From: Adineta vaga
Taxonomy: Eukaryota > Rotifera
Direction: 5' to 3'
Assembly: GCA_021613535.1 (NCBI GenBank)
Contig: CP075497.1
Coordinates: 12,276,001 to 12,340,000 of the forward strand
Length of the DNA stretch: 64,000 bases
Within the stretch, counting starts at the first letter, position 1. Each line of letters starts with the position of its first letter. Below, piece after piece: positions 52,883-63,407 of this stretch. The position numbers and the translations under genes were made by a program. Below the pieces are notes generated by a model. That model searched no databases, was not told the origin of the DNA, and worked only from the letters and a program-made list of their open reading frames with translations.

Positions 52883-54925
52883 ATGAGTATTCGTTCTTCT
52901 TCATCAACACTTCTAACCAATTTACATCAAGAGGTAAAAATAGAAAAATATTTATTTCTTCAAATTGAATTTTTTTCTTTTGATTGAATCAGAATGAAAA
53001 TCTGGTTTTCGAACCACTTTTGACATCTGATCAAACTATTGAACAAGTAAGTCTTGATTTTCTAGAAATCAATATGGATTTAGTATGTTTATGAGATTTA
53101 TTCTTTCTCCTCTGTAATTGTAATGTTAGCCTACTGATCGTCTATTTCGAAGCGATGAACAACGAGATTCGAATTCTATGTTCATTTCGAGACTAAAAGA
53201 TTTTCGTAAGTGCTTGAACACACAACGCTTTTTTAGAATAACCTCTCCTTTCAATTTCATATTTCTGATTATATGTAAAAGTTATATGGAATTATTTAGG
53301 TTGTAGAATGACTGTTCGATCTCCTCGACAATGTTGTTATGAATCAGTAAAATCAATTCCCGTTTTGTTTATTCTCGCAATTGTAACTTGGTCTTATTAT
53401 GCTTACGTTGTTCAAATGTGTATTTGTAAGATTTCTTAACAGAAAAGAAAGTTTCATTTGAAATCGTTTTTTAGTCACAATCGACGATATTCCGAAAAAA
53501 GGTAATAGAATCTTTCAAAGCTCTATAAAACCAAAGACTCCTTAATTTTAGTGATCTATTTATGTGTCTATCATCCATTATTAATTTTGTTTCTTTGGTC
53601 TTATTATCGTACAATGTTTGCGCCAGTTTTTCATCCAACAAGCGAAGTAAATTATAAGATTATCTATGAATATTTCATTGGTTTTCTTTAGTTTTATGTT
53701 AGTAAAACAGATGGTGAACAAATTGCATCAGCACAATTAATTGAAGAACGACGTGCTGGATTACTTCGTCTTGCTCGTCAAGCGAATTTACCTTTATTAA
53801 CACGACATTTTGATGGAAGTAAGAGAAAAGTTTCTTTTGTTTCAATGAGAAATAAATAGTTTGATTTGTTTAAGGTATTCGTTATTGTTTTGTTTGTCAA
53901 TGTATTAAACCAGATCGTGCTCATCATTGTTCTGTATGTGAAAAATGTGTTTTACGATATGATCATCATTGTCCATGGTAAATCATTCTCTTTTAATAAA
54001 AACGATAAACAAATTTTTCTTTTTTTGTTAAGGACTAATAGTTGTGTTTCATTTGGAAATTATAAATTTTTTGTGTTATTTCTTGGTTGGGCTTTTCTTT
54101 TCTGTATTTATGTAGCAGCAACTTCATTAGAATATTTTATTGAATTTTGGAAGGTAAACTATTTTAATTCATTAAACAAAACAAAAAAAGGATTTATATG
54201 TGTTGATTTAGAGTGCAACAAATGCTCAAAGGGTAAATATTTGTGTGAGAAATAATTTGACATTCTTTTGTCTTGTTTTCGTCAATACAGAGTGGAGATG
54301 CATCAGCAATATCAGCGAGACAATTTCATCTACTTTTTCTGTTTTTCGTGGCTGTTATGTTTGGAGTTAGTGTTTCATCATTATTCTTTTATCATTTATT
54401 TCTAACGGGAAAAAATCGAACAACAATAGGTAAGGAAAAACAAACTAGAATCAACGATGAAAACGTTTTCTTTTTGAGTAGAATCATTTCGAGCACCGAT
54501 GTTTGAAAATCGACCAGAAAAAGATGGGTTTGATTTAGGATGGAAAAGAAATTATCAAGAAATATTCGGAACAAATCTTTTCAAAGCATTTCTACCTTTA
54601 TCAACAACGTAGGTTTATCTTTCGGATTTGATTTCAAGAAAATTTCTCCTTTCTTTTCTCTCATTGAATAGACGAGGTGATGGAATTCATTATCAAATCA
54701 ATAGTATGTTATTAACTAATTCACAGCAACAAATTGAAACTTCGCCAAGTGAAATAAGAATCAACGATATTCCAACATCTAATCAAAAGTAAAAGATATT
54801 TTATGAATAAGTTCACATTGGATGAAGTTTTTTTTTTGTTTAGTGAAAATGGATTTCCACCAATTGAAACTCCATTGAATACTGATCGAAATTATTTATT
54901 AAATGTCGATCAAAATAATCGATGA
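52883..54925 (+). CDS. DHHC palmitoyltransferase (ZDHHC2/15/20-like)
   Basis: Thirteen exons join in phase: 52883-52933, 52993-53046, 53130-53205, 53300-53425, 53475-53501, 53552-53646, 53692-53818, 53875-53977, 54033-54153, 54291-54429, 54482-54608, 54672-54788 and 54844-54925, giving about 414 residues. There are four transmembrane helices, two before and two after the cysteine-rich domain. That domain (about 188-235) has [20 protein letters not shown], the catalytic DHHC at 215-218 followed by PW, and [12 protein letters not shown]. The enzyme attaches palmitate to cysteines of cytosolic and membrane proteins at the Golgi or plasma membrane. The second helix pair ([20 protein letters not shown]) and the conserved loop fit the ZDHHC2/15/20 branch. 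The N-terminal tail carries a [15 protein letters not shown] acidic-dileucine-like stretch. Confidence 0.9.
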
Positions 54926-55082
54926 AAACCCAATATTTTTTTTCTCTATTTAATCGATCTTAATTAATTTGTTTTGTTCGTTAAAACGATAGAAATATAT
55001 CTATTTTTTCATTGAGGAAAATTGTAGGAATGTAAATATATTCTAGATTATAACGAAACAAAACCATCTAAATCGAATATCA

Positions 55083-55638
55083 ATGGCCAATACAAAAGGT
55101 AAAAAAGGCGAAAGTGGCAGTAACAAAAAACAAATAACAAACGAAGTTGTTACTCGCGAATATACTGTCAATTTACATAAACGATTACATGGAGTGTAAG
55201 TTGAATTGAAACAAAGAAACGTATTTTTTTTAAATATCTTTTCTGTACATAGAGCTTTCAAAAAACGCGCACCACGTGCAGTTAAAGAATTAAAAAAATT
55301 CGCTGAAAAAATGATGAAAACACCTGATGTTCGTATTGATTCAAAATTAAACAAAGAAATTTGGTCACAAGGCATCAAGTCTGTTCATTTTTTCTCTCTC
55401 GGTCGCTTTGTTTTGACTTTATTTATTTAGTCATGTTCCTTATCGTGTTCGAGTTCGTTTAGCTCGTCAACGTAATGAAGATGAAGATTCGTTACACAAA
55501 CTCTACACATTAGTTACATTCGTTCGAGTACCAGCATTCAAAGGTTTCTATTTTGTTGATTTACTTGTTTAATTTTACAAAAAATAAAATCTTCTTTCTT
55601 TTTTAGGATTACTCACAACTAATGTTGATAATGAATAA
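55083..55638 (+). CDS. RPL31: Ribosomal protein eL31
   Basis: Four exons (55083-55195, 55253-55378, 55431-55543, 55607-55638) encode 127 residues, close to the human 125. Conserved pieces include [59 protein letters not shown] and KLYTLVTFV, ending LLTTNVDNE. It is a component of the large ribosomal subunit near the peptide exit tunnel. The N-terminal extension is rich in Gly, Lys and Ser. The gene lies 158 bp after the DHHC gene on the same strand. Confidence 0.95.
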
Positions 55639-56266
55639 ACAAAACGAAAACATTGAATAACATCAGAACAAGAAACAAGAACTCGATGATTTTTCTCTCA
55701 GTTGTTTTGTTATTTGAAAAAAAATAAAAATTGAGAGATAAGACGAATGGTTTTACATTCATTCGCCCAACAAAAAAAACATGATATTGACGATTTCTAA
55801 GAACAAAAAAAATGTTATTCTCAACTGAGAATTCATTGAAGATGATTATACGCCTGATGATCGATCAGTTCAATCATATGCCGTTTTTTAGTCTTGTAAA
55901 AGCTGATTGTTATGTGTGTGTGTCTTAGTAATTATTCTCATGTGATTGCTCTTGCAATCGACATGAGGGGAATTCTCTCTACAAAGTGATTACATTAGAA
56001 TTGAGTGAACGAGAAAGAAGAACAGATTAGTAAACGGACTGTAGTGATCATCATCATCACTATTATTGATGAGTCCCATTGGGATAAGACGAGAAAGAAA
56101 TAGAGAGAAGACACATTTTTTTCTTCTTCTTCTTTTTAGTATAGTCGATTTAGTTGACAACATCGACTTGTTTTTTATGCATCAGTAATACAACGAGTAA
56201 CATAGGGTACATCATCCCTAATAGATTGAGAGAGAACGCGCAGATTGACAAGATTATCGAAATTCG
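55639..56266. other. Intergenic region
   Basis: About 630 bp of AT-rich DNA with short TTC/TTT runs. No gene or RNA was recognised; it should hold the promoter of the zinc-finger gene. Confidence 0.5.
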
Positions 56267-56879
56267 ATGGAAACGATTGATAAAACTATCAATAATAATG
56301 ATGATGATCGTGATCAGACAATGTTAAAAACAAATAATAATAAGAGAAAACAAGGTAAGAGTCTGTTTCTTTTTCATGAGAATTTAGATTGAACATAATA
56401 ATTTAGATGATGATTCAAAACAATCACGACAATTAACATCTAAAGTATTTCGATCAGAATCAACATCATTACCCTTTGGTATTGCTAATGTTCTTCAGTC
56501 TACAAATGAATCATCAAAAACTTCTCATATACCAAAAATAACATCTTTATCAACAACAAATCCATGGTTAATGACTTTACATCATTTATCTCAATCATCT
56601 TCAACAGCAGCTTTAGCAAATGCATCAAATTGGTGTGCAAAATGTTCAATACAATTTCGTTTAACAAGTGAATTAGTTCATCATATTCGTGTTCATCATG
56701 CAACGCGACGTACTCATCATCATCACCATCATCATCATTATCAAATATCAACAGAATTACCAACAACAAGAAAAACATTCTCAAATTCTTCATCATCAAC
56801 AAGTCTTACTTGTCATATTTGCTGTGAAACATTTCGAGAAAGACATCATCTAACACGTCATATGACTTCACATCGTTAG
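56267..56879 (+). CDS. C2H2 zinc-finger protein, PRDM8/ZNF488-like
   Basis: Two exons (56267-56354, 56407-56879) encode 186 residues. An acidic, Asn-rich N-terminus is followed by a Ser/Thr-rich middle with LPFGIANVLQ. Two C2H2 fingers sit at the end. The first reads NWCAKCSIQFRLTSELVHHI with HH close by; the second reads TCHICCETFRERHHLTRHMT. A run of nine histidines (about 56715-56741) lies between them. The pair NWCAKC and RFRERHHL-RHMTSH resembles the C-terminal fingers of PRDM8/ZNF488, transcriptional repressors of neural genes; this is from memory of those proteins, not from a search. There is no SET/PR domain. The Ser-Thr-rich spacer and His run are lineage-specific. Confidence 0.75.
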
Positions 56880-57662
56880 TTGATTCCATGTTTCTCTATT
56901 TTATCTAATTGTATCACAGAAATATACATACGTATTTAAGTCTATTTTTGATTTCCTTTTAGTTCATCGGATATTGAAAGAATAAAATAATACATTTGAT
57001 GTCTTTCTATTCCTCATTTCAGTACATAAATATTTCAAAAAAATTTTAATTCATATGCAATGGACGTACACAATCTCCTGATTAACATAATTATTTTTAC
57101 AAAAATCATCAAATTCTTGTCTAATTTCTTCTTGAAATTCAGTTTCGGATGAAATCAGTTCTTTTGAAATAGATGGCAGAAGTTCTATTCAAAACAACAG
57201 ATGATAATCATCTAATATTATCGAAATTTTCAAAGATTCACCTACTGTAACTCTATTTATAAGAAGATGGAAATGGATCAGAGACTTCTTTTGCTGATTA
57301 TGTTATATAGATTGAACTGCTGCTTTTTCATATGTTATGATTTTTGTTCACAACACTATAGATCATACTTTGTCCGTGATAGAACTTCTCTTCTTTTGAT
57401 TTTCCTTTCTTTTTCTTGTCTCTACATAAATACAAAGACACGTGTACGCCTGTTACGTTGGAGCGAATGCATGATGAGGATAATCAAAGTGAAATCATTT
57501 CTAACAAACAATTTTTTCTAATTTTACCTATAAATGTAGATCGACACAACGTGAACTACTCATAGTAACGAATACCCAGTTGATATTCTCAATTAAGACT
57601 ATTCCATTTTTTTCGTCTACTAATATCAAAATATCTGTGATACTGTACTTAGTTGTATCACT
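56880..57662. other. Intergenic region
   Basis: About 780 bp. The part from about 57520 to 57640 has a diverged match at about 59990-60100, which is part of a larger locus duplication. No gene is supported. Confidence 0.5.
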
Positions 57663-57914
57663 TAGGGGTGCAACAAATCCTAGTGAAGATTTGGATTTGG
57701 GTGTGGATTTGGATTTGTTTTATCAGATTTGGCTTTGGGTTTGGATTTGTTTTGAGAATTTGTATTTGGCTTTGGATTTGTTTTGGATTTGGATTTTGAA
57801 TTTAAACTTGTCTAATAGCAAAGTCACATGATTTCGAGACGAATGAGAACCAAACCAAATCCAAATCCAAATCTGACAAATCAAATCCAAAGCTTTGGGT
57901 TTGTTGCACCCCTA
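57663..57914. mobile_element. 252-bp MITE with TAGGGGTGCAACAAA ends (hAT-like)
   Basis: The perfect 15-bp inverted ends are 57663-57677 and 57900-57914. The left interior is rich in GATTTGG units and the right interior in CCAAATC, so the element can fold over much of its length. The 8-bp word GTATCACT lies directly before the left end (57655-57662) and four bases after the right end (57919-57926), as expected for an 8-bp target duplication with small drift. TAGGGGTG ends and 8-bp duplications are typical of hAT elements. No coding capacity. Confidence 0.7.
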
Positions 57915-57991
57915 GATAGTATCACTCTTCGTAATTAATAATCTTCTTATGCGTATGACATACACAATGAAAGAGATATTTACCATTTTAG

Positions 57992-59131
57992 ATGGTTTAC
58001 GTACCACCCTCGATTGTCAACTTATTTCCTGACAATACTGTACATAAAAATGGTAAATATTGTATTCCAGAAATAAGTGTTACAATTTTCTTTTATAGTC
58101 AACAGCCCAGGTCTAAGAAAACGACGTCTTAAACGATGGAAAAACGGCGAAAACCGGCACTAATACGCCACCGTAATCCGTTAACCCAGAAGTGTATAGA
58201 AATACGGTGTAAAAAGATGGTCGTTTCGCTGCAAGAAACGGCCGGTCCGAAATACAGTCAAAACCAAGGCAGTAAATTGCTGTTTTCTAACAGTTTTCGA
58301 TCGTTTAAGGCGCCGTTTCCGACCGCCGGAATGATCGTCCTGGGAGGACAGCCATTCAAATAGCTAAAACATTTAAACGAATTTCATAGGAAAACATTTG
58401 ACAATTTAGTTGAACAACGTATTCATGGTAAACGTACACATTTAGCTGTTGATCATGTATCACCAAATCGAACATATGATACAAATTCCACTGTATCAAA
58501 CGTAATACCTTATGAAGCTTTCGAAAGAATTTTGTTTTGAGAAAACACTGTTTTTTATTGTAGAAAAATAGTGAACACAATGGTTATCCTCAAATAAAAC
58601 TTTCCACGTCGACTTCTTCATTTCAATCGAATCAGTTGACTGAATTTCCATTTCAAGCTATGAGTGCAACAACCTCTTCATTTCAAATTAATCAGCTAAC
58701 AGATGAAATAGTTCAGCCTCCTCTTGCAATAGCGGGAGTATTTCAAAATTATTTACATAAAGGTGTGAGTATTTTTCGCCGGACGTATAATATGTATTCA
58801 TGACCACCCGTTGATATCATGCATATAAATATTTCCATTTTTTCATTCCCTCGTTAGTCTTCTCTCCAGTTGTCAGCATTCATTTGTTTGAGGATAATAA
58901 AATGGCTGAAAAGGAAGTAATAATCTTGAAACATGCTAAGCTGATTTCTTATTATGCTTCTAATTTATTTTATATCTGCTTTTATAGGATCAATACAGCA
59001 AATCGATTCAACCAACGGACAAGATGATAATCGAATTATTGTTGGCATACGAAAGTGGATTAGTTACTGCTGAAGAAAGTTTAGCGAAAATCAAGTCAAT
59101 AGTTGTTAAAGATAATGCAACTTCTCAATAA
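57992..59131 (+). CDS. Unrecognised protein, N-terminus uncertain and interrupted by a GC-rich insert
   Basis: The 3' exons join well: 58364-58501, 58564-58762, 58858-58916 and 58988-59131, ending TAA. They encode about 180 residues starting LKHLNEFHRKTFDNLVEQRI, then a Ser/Thr/Gln-rich stretch with two FQxNQLT-type repeats, and a helical end (DKMIIELLLAYESGLVTAEE). A candidate first exon, 57992-58052 (MVYVPPSIVNLFPDNTVHKN), is followed by a donor, but a GC-rich element (58106-58344) sits before the next acceptor. I recognise no family. A diverged second copy of the first conserved exon lies at about 60235-60400. The gene may be intact, with the element in an intron, or broken. Confidence 0.5.
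58106..58344. mobile_element. 239-bp GC-rich element with CCCAGG...CCTGGG ends
   Basis: The left end CCCAGGTCTAAG and right end GATCGTCCTGGG are short inverted repeats of the same type as at 33131-33240 and 9607-9804. The word ACAGCC lies at the left flank and again just after the right end and may be a target duplication. The interior holds a clear hairpin (CGTTTC, then seven bases, then GAAACG). A 75-codon open frame crosses it and looks incidental. Confidence 0.55.
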
Positions 59132-60234
59132 CTTTGTGTAAAATGTTCTTTTGATTATGTGTAGTTGTTAATATGATTCTGTTAGATTTTTTCTTATGTC
59201 AAATAAAAAATTGATACTTCACATCTTTTTCCATATTCATTAGACTTAATGGTAAAATCAACATGGAAGTGCAACATAAACTTAGATACTGCAAACAAGA
59301 ATTCTTCTGATTCATCGTATAGTAATAAATTTTGTTTATTTGATCTACTTTGTACAGCGTAACTCTTTTCATGATACTTACGTTCGGATTGATCAAGCCA
59401 GTACTCAATGTAGCTCCGTTTCGGAAAACAATAGCAGGTCACACCACAGAACATGGGGTAGAATATTCCATTAAACAACTATATTTTTCAAAAATCATGA
59501 TAAAAGAATGAAGCATTTGTATAGAATACAGATCTGCCCTTTAGTTTCCTCAATGATTCAACTTGTATCAACGAGTTTTAATAGAATCAGCAACCTTTCA
59601 AGAACAATCGACTGTATCCTTATCCGAACTACAAATGGAACGGATATGTTTCGATATAAATGCGTTCTTTGTATGAAGTACAAGTATGAATATGTGTGTA
59701 GTTTTTTTGTACAACAATGTTGCATCTTTAGTTCCTTCTAAAATATGAACCGTTTCATAAATTTTTTATAAGTCTGAATTCGATGTTAATTGTAAATATA
59801 TACTTACGCAGAGTCTGCCTTTTCATAATATTTTCTCTTCTGAGTGTTCTCACGTCAATTCGAACGTAAAGTCATTACCAGATAACAAATGAGAATTAAC
59901 TTAATAATACGAGTTGTCGCATATTTCATAAAACAACTACCAGAATAGATTATTAAAAGAACTTTCACGTTTACTTTACGTTCTGTTTTCCCCTCAATTC
60001 TACTTATAAATGTGCATCGAATATTCAGTTGATATTTTCAATTAAGAATATTTTTATTTTTCTCTCTTGAATTAAATCAAAATATCCATCGTGTCATAAT
60101 AGCATACATCACTCGTCGTTAGTCCTCATTTTTTTCTTATGTGTACGATGAACATTATTGAAGAGATATGTTTCATGTAGTACTTTCAATTTAATGTTTT
60201 GGTTGTACATTTTCAACAGGACGCAGAAATGTGA
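59132..60234. other. Intergenic region
   Basis: About 1.1 kb with several open frames of 69-94 codons on both strands that lack conserved features. The part near 59990-60190 is a diverged copy of about 57520-57960. Confidence 0.5.
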
Positions 60235-60420
60235 TTGATTACAGTATTTAAAGGGATTTTATCGAGAATTGTTTAACAAATTAGTTAAAGAACGTGAACA
60301 TTGTATATGCACATCACATTCAGTTATTAATCATGTGTTAGATTCAATATCAGAAGCAATACTTTCATGTAATATCAAATCAAACAAGACAATTAATGGA
60401 AAAAAACTTAGATTTTTTTA
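60235..60420 (+). pseudogene. Decayed second copy of the 58-kb gene
   Basis: A stretch reads QYLKGFYRELFNKLVKEREH, then SVINHVL, in line with LKHLNEFHRKTFDNLVEQRI and LAVDHVS of the gene at 58364-58501. Upstream flanks also match at about 59990-60190. Later exons are absent and no start is seen, so this is a remnant of a tandem duplication. Confidence 0.6.
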
Positions 60421-60880
60421 AATTTAAAATCTAAATGAAATTACCGATGAAGGGATTTCTTATTTAATTTCAATGATAAAGAAGAATGATATATCAATTG
60501 AAAATCTCTTGCTTGTCAGTTGCAATTTAATGGATAATAGGAAAAAGAAATTATGGAAATCCAAAAATCCAAATGAAATTTTTAGTCAGTGTGTCCGTTG
60601 TCCGTCTGTTTATACACGATAACTTTCGAAAAGACATTCAGATTGTAGGGAAATTTTCTAGACTGTTTAGTCTGATTGAGTCGGTCGTTTGTGAATTATT
60701 GGAAAAATACTGATATTTTCTTATGTTTTCTCATACACTTTTTGCAGTACACAGAACTCTTGGATAAAATTTGATGTTTTCACATTTATTTATGTTTAAA
60801 TTATTTGAAAAATGAAATGTATTTTGATATTACTTTTTTGATTATTAAGAATATTTTCATTGAAAATATAAAACTTTTTC
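60421..60880. other. Intergenic region
   Basis: AT-rich, with a GC-richer patch at about 60585-60720 (containing GTCCGTCTGTTTATACACGA) that may be a repeat remnant. No gene is supported. Confidence 0.4.
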
Positions 60881-61278
60881 TTAACCCGTTCAAGACGGGC
60901 GGCCACTATAGTGGCCACTGATCATTTTTCAACAGTGAAACGCTATTGATTAGCGATCAGAAAAAGCTACATATGTATCATAATATACGTATCATAATGA
61001 TATATAGCTGATGTTATTTTCTTGATCAGTCATGCTTTTTTCTCTTCACGAAGATGCATTGTCTACAGTACGACTAGCAAACGGCCCAAAAAACATTCTC
61101 GTACTAAGTATGAATGTTCTGAGTGTGATGCAGGTTTATGTGTTACAAATTGTTTTCGAGAATATCATACTTTGCAATCGTATTAATAAACTTGAAGGAA
61201 GAAAAGAATAAATTAATTCTTAAATTTTCACTTCTAATGTTTTTTTCACGAAAAATAATCCGGTCTTGAATGGGTTAA
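60881..61278 (+). mobile_element. piggyBac-type relic with TTAA ends and a transposase tail
   Basis: The left end TTAACCCGTTCAAGACGG and right end CCGGTCTTGAATGGGTTAA are inverted copies with two mismatches, including the TTAA target site typical of piggyBac. A perfect 16-bp palindrome GGCCACTATAGTGGCC lies at 60901-60916. Between about 61050 and 61185 an open frame codes a cysteine-rich end, RRCIVY...KYECSECDAGLCVTNCF, then EYHTLQSY and stop. This is the pattern of the C-terminal zinc-binding domain of piggyBac transposases. The rest of the transposase is deleted, so this is a non-autonomous derivative of 398 bp. Confidence 0.85.
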
Positions 61279-61559
61279 TATTAAAAAATAATAATTGAAT
61301 TTTTTGAAAGCAAATTATATAAAACCGCCTCCGCACAATGCATCTGATAGACTATTTTTTCTGCTTTTGATTATAAAATCTTCCTTGAAGTATTTCTCTC
61401 TCTTCATTTAAACTCTTATCTTTTGACATATGACGGAAGTTCTTGAATTTCTTCATTTATATTTTTCTTTCTCTCAATTCTTTTTCAATATACATTTGTG
61501 TTTTCATTACTTTCTACATCACACATATATTAACATTTGAATACGAACAAACTAGAAAA

Positions 61560-61871
61560 ATGTTCACCTCAACTGGTTTATATGTGATGTTATTTACATT
61601 GACATGTCTTGTTTTATTCAATTCCGTTTTTACAATGCCAACTGATGTCGAAGAACAAGATCAAAAACGATCAATTGGAAATTTATTTGAACAATCTGGT
61701 ATGGATCATGATTATGTTGTAGTGAATCAGCCAAATAATGATAATGATAATGATAATCATGTGGTTTTTCAAAAACGAAGAGAAATGAAACGAAAATGGG
61801 CGAAATTTTTCCAAGGAGCTGATTCTCCCTATGCTATTGCATTTCCTGCTTTAATTCGTTCACGTCGATAG
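61560..61871 (+). CDS. Secreted prepropeptide 1 of a tandem family
   Basis: A single exon of 103 residues. A signal peptide spans about residues 1-25 (MFTSTGLYVMLFTLTCLVLF core). A first dibasic site is at KR 36-37, followed by SIGNLFEQ, then an acidic Asn/Asp linker (PNNDNDNDNH). A second basic cluster, KRR 72-74, precedes the conserved end: MKRKWAKFFQGADSPYAIAF, then PALIRSRR. There are no cysteines in the predicted mature parts. The layout fits a precursor cleaved by proprotein convertases to release one or two peptides (for example the 74-103 segment), as in neuropeptides or linear antimicrobial peptides. I chose ATG 61560 because the upstream in-frame extension starts with TTG. AATAAA follows the stop. 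A TGACATATGACGGAA word lies 120-140 bp upstream and recurs before copy 3. Confidence 0.7.
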   Translation: MFTSTGLYVMLFTLTCLVLFNSVFTMPTDVEEQDQKRSIGNLFEQSGMDHDYVVVNQPNNDNDNDNHVVFQKRREMKRKWAKFFQGADSPYAIAFPALIRSRR

Positions 61872-62418
61872 AATTAACAAGAACAGTGTGAATGCTTATG
61901 TGAAGACACTAAAATACAATACTTCTGTTCCTATGATTCTTCTAATTATGAATAAATAAAACCGAAAGAGATTTGTTTGTCTTTATATCAATAGAAATCC
62001 CATGAGATTTATATAAAATGAATAGATAAAAGAATCTATCGAGATAACAATTGACTAAATCTTCAATTATATTATCACTGAATTGAGCTATATACTCGAT
62101 GACAAGTTCATTTAGATATACAATCTCTGATTTGAGTATAATTAAGTTTTCTTATTGATAATTCACACTGAAACAGCTTTCATGGTATAGTGTATTCAAA
62201 TGCCTAAATGAATACTTTCATTTAATATTCAATACACCTACGTTTTATACTTTTTGATTCATTATCATATTTGTCAGGTTTTACAAAATTGAATTTCAAG
62301 TATTTCTATGGAATCATTGACAAATGACACAGCATCTTCAAATCAACTTCTCTTCTTTCTCCACATATATTTCTTCCTACTTTCCTATTAAATCGTTAGC
62401 ATTATTATTCAAACAACG
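61872..62418. promoter_or_regulatory. Spacer and promoter between peptide genes 1 and 2
   Basis: About 550 bp. The first part holds the poly(A) signals of copy 1. A TACACCTACGTTTTATAC word (about 62229) and a CATTGACAAATGAC word (about 62315) recur in similar form before copy 3 (about 63148 and 63262), suggesting shared promoter elements kept after tandem duplication. Confidence 0.45.
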
Positions 62419-62742
62419 ATGTCGAAACATATTGGTCTCTTCTGTATATTCATCGCACTAGTTTATCTCAATACTATTCTTATTCAAGTTTCCGCAACAA
62501 CAATCGATCATCCTAGTCAACCCATTGAAAGTCTACTTGACCCTGCCAATATTGATCCAGACTATTTCATTGCCAATCAACAAATGAGTTATGATGACGA
62601 TAGTGAAGCTGGCGTAGATGGTTATCGAAAAAGAAGTTTTAGAAAAAATTGGGCAAAACTATTTGAAAGATCTCAACCTCGATACACGATTGCATTTCCT
62701 GCTCTTTTACGTTCACGTCGATGGATTGAAGAAGAACAATAG
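62419..62742 (+). CDS. Secreted prepropeptide 2 of a tandem family
   Basis: A single exon of 107 residues, with a signal peptide of about 1-26 (FCIFIALVYLNTILIQVSA). The first dibasic site of copies 1 and 3 is missing; the aligned region reads PIESLLDPANIDPDYFIANQ. An acidic linker precedes RKR 70-72 and the conserved end SFRKNWAKLFERSQPRYTIA, then FPALLRSRR, with an extra WIEEEQ tail. It is the most diverged of the three. The KxWAxxF and IAFPAL-RSR positions are kept while the linker is not, which indicates that the C-terminal peptide is the selected product. Confidence 0.7.
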   Translation: MSKHIGLFCIFIALVYLNTILIQVSATTIDHPSQPIESLLDPANIDPDYFIANQQMSYDDDSEAGVDGYRKRSFRKNWAKLFERSQPRYTIAFPALLRSRRWIEEEQ

Positions 62743-63407
62743 GATCAATATGAATACATCAATAGATAAATTGAGATTTTGAATCATGTCCTTGATGAAT
62801 TTAAACAAATAAATAATCGATTAAGATGATAAAGAAAGACATATACACAGAATGTGATGAATAAAATCGAAGTAGATTGATATTTTATATCTCAACATCT
62901 TCTAGAACATTCAATCCCTTGATAACAGTTTTCTTAACGAAAATCTATAGTATAGTTTTTTCAGATACTGTTCCTATATTTTATTTCGTATTTGCTCTGG
63001 ATATTTGGAATTGTGTCTGTACTCTTGTATAATATAATCATTTTTATCAAGATATTATAATTTATAAGTATCTCGTAGGATTCTTTCCTACAGGCACATT
63101 TTATTTTAAAATTACAATATGAACTGAATTGAGCGTAATACCTGACCCAATACGCCTACGTTTTAGAAATTCTTTTTTCTTCTTTCTTCTTTCTTCTTTA
63201 ACAAACTAATTAAAATAAAAAGTTTAATTATGTACTCTATAGTGTATTGTCCTTTTAACAGTTGACAGATGACGGAAATACTCAAAATCAACTCTTATTC
63301 ATTTTTTTCTCTTTTATCTCTTTCATTTCATATTATTCATTAGTATTTATATCATCCACCAGACTACACGTACATTTATTTATACTCTTATCGTATATAC
63401 TGAATTC
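62743..63407. promoter_or_regulatory. Spacer and promoter between peptide genes 2 and 3
   Basis: About 665 bp with a TACGCCTACGTTTTAG word (about 63148) and TTGACAGATGACGGAAATAC (about 63262) that match upstream words of the other two copies. A TTC-rich run lies at about 63174-63200. Confidence 0.45.

Noticed and set aside
56500-56802. Minus-strand 100-codon open frame opposite the zinc-finger gene
   Set aside because: Shadow frame of the His- and Ser-rich coding sequence on the plus strand.
58136-58363. 75-codon open frame across the GC-rich element
   Set aside because: It lies inside a short element with inverted ends and stops just before the next clear exon, so it is more likely incidental.
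60585-60720. GC-richer patch with GTCCGTCTGT as an RNA gene
   Set aside because: No stem structure or conserved box could be recognised. It is kept only as an unexplained patch.
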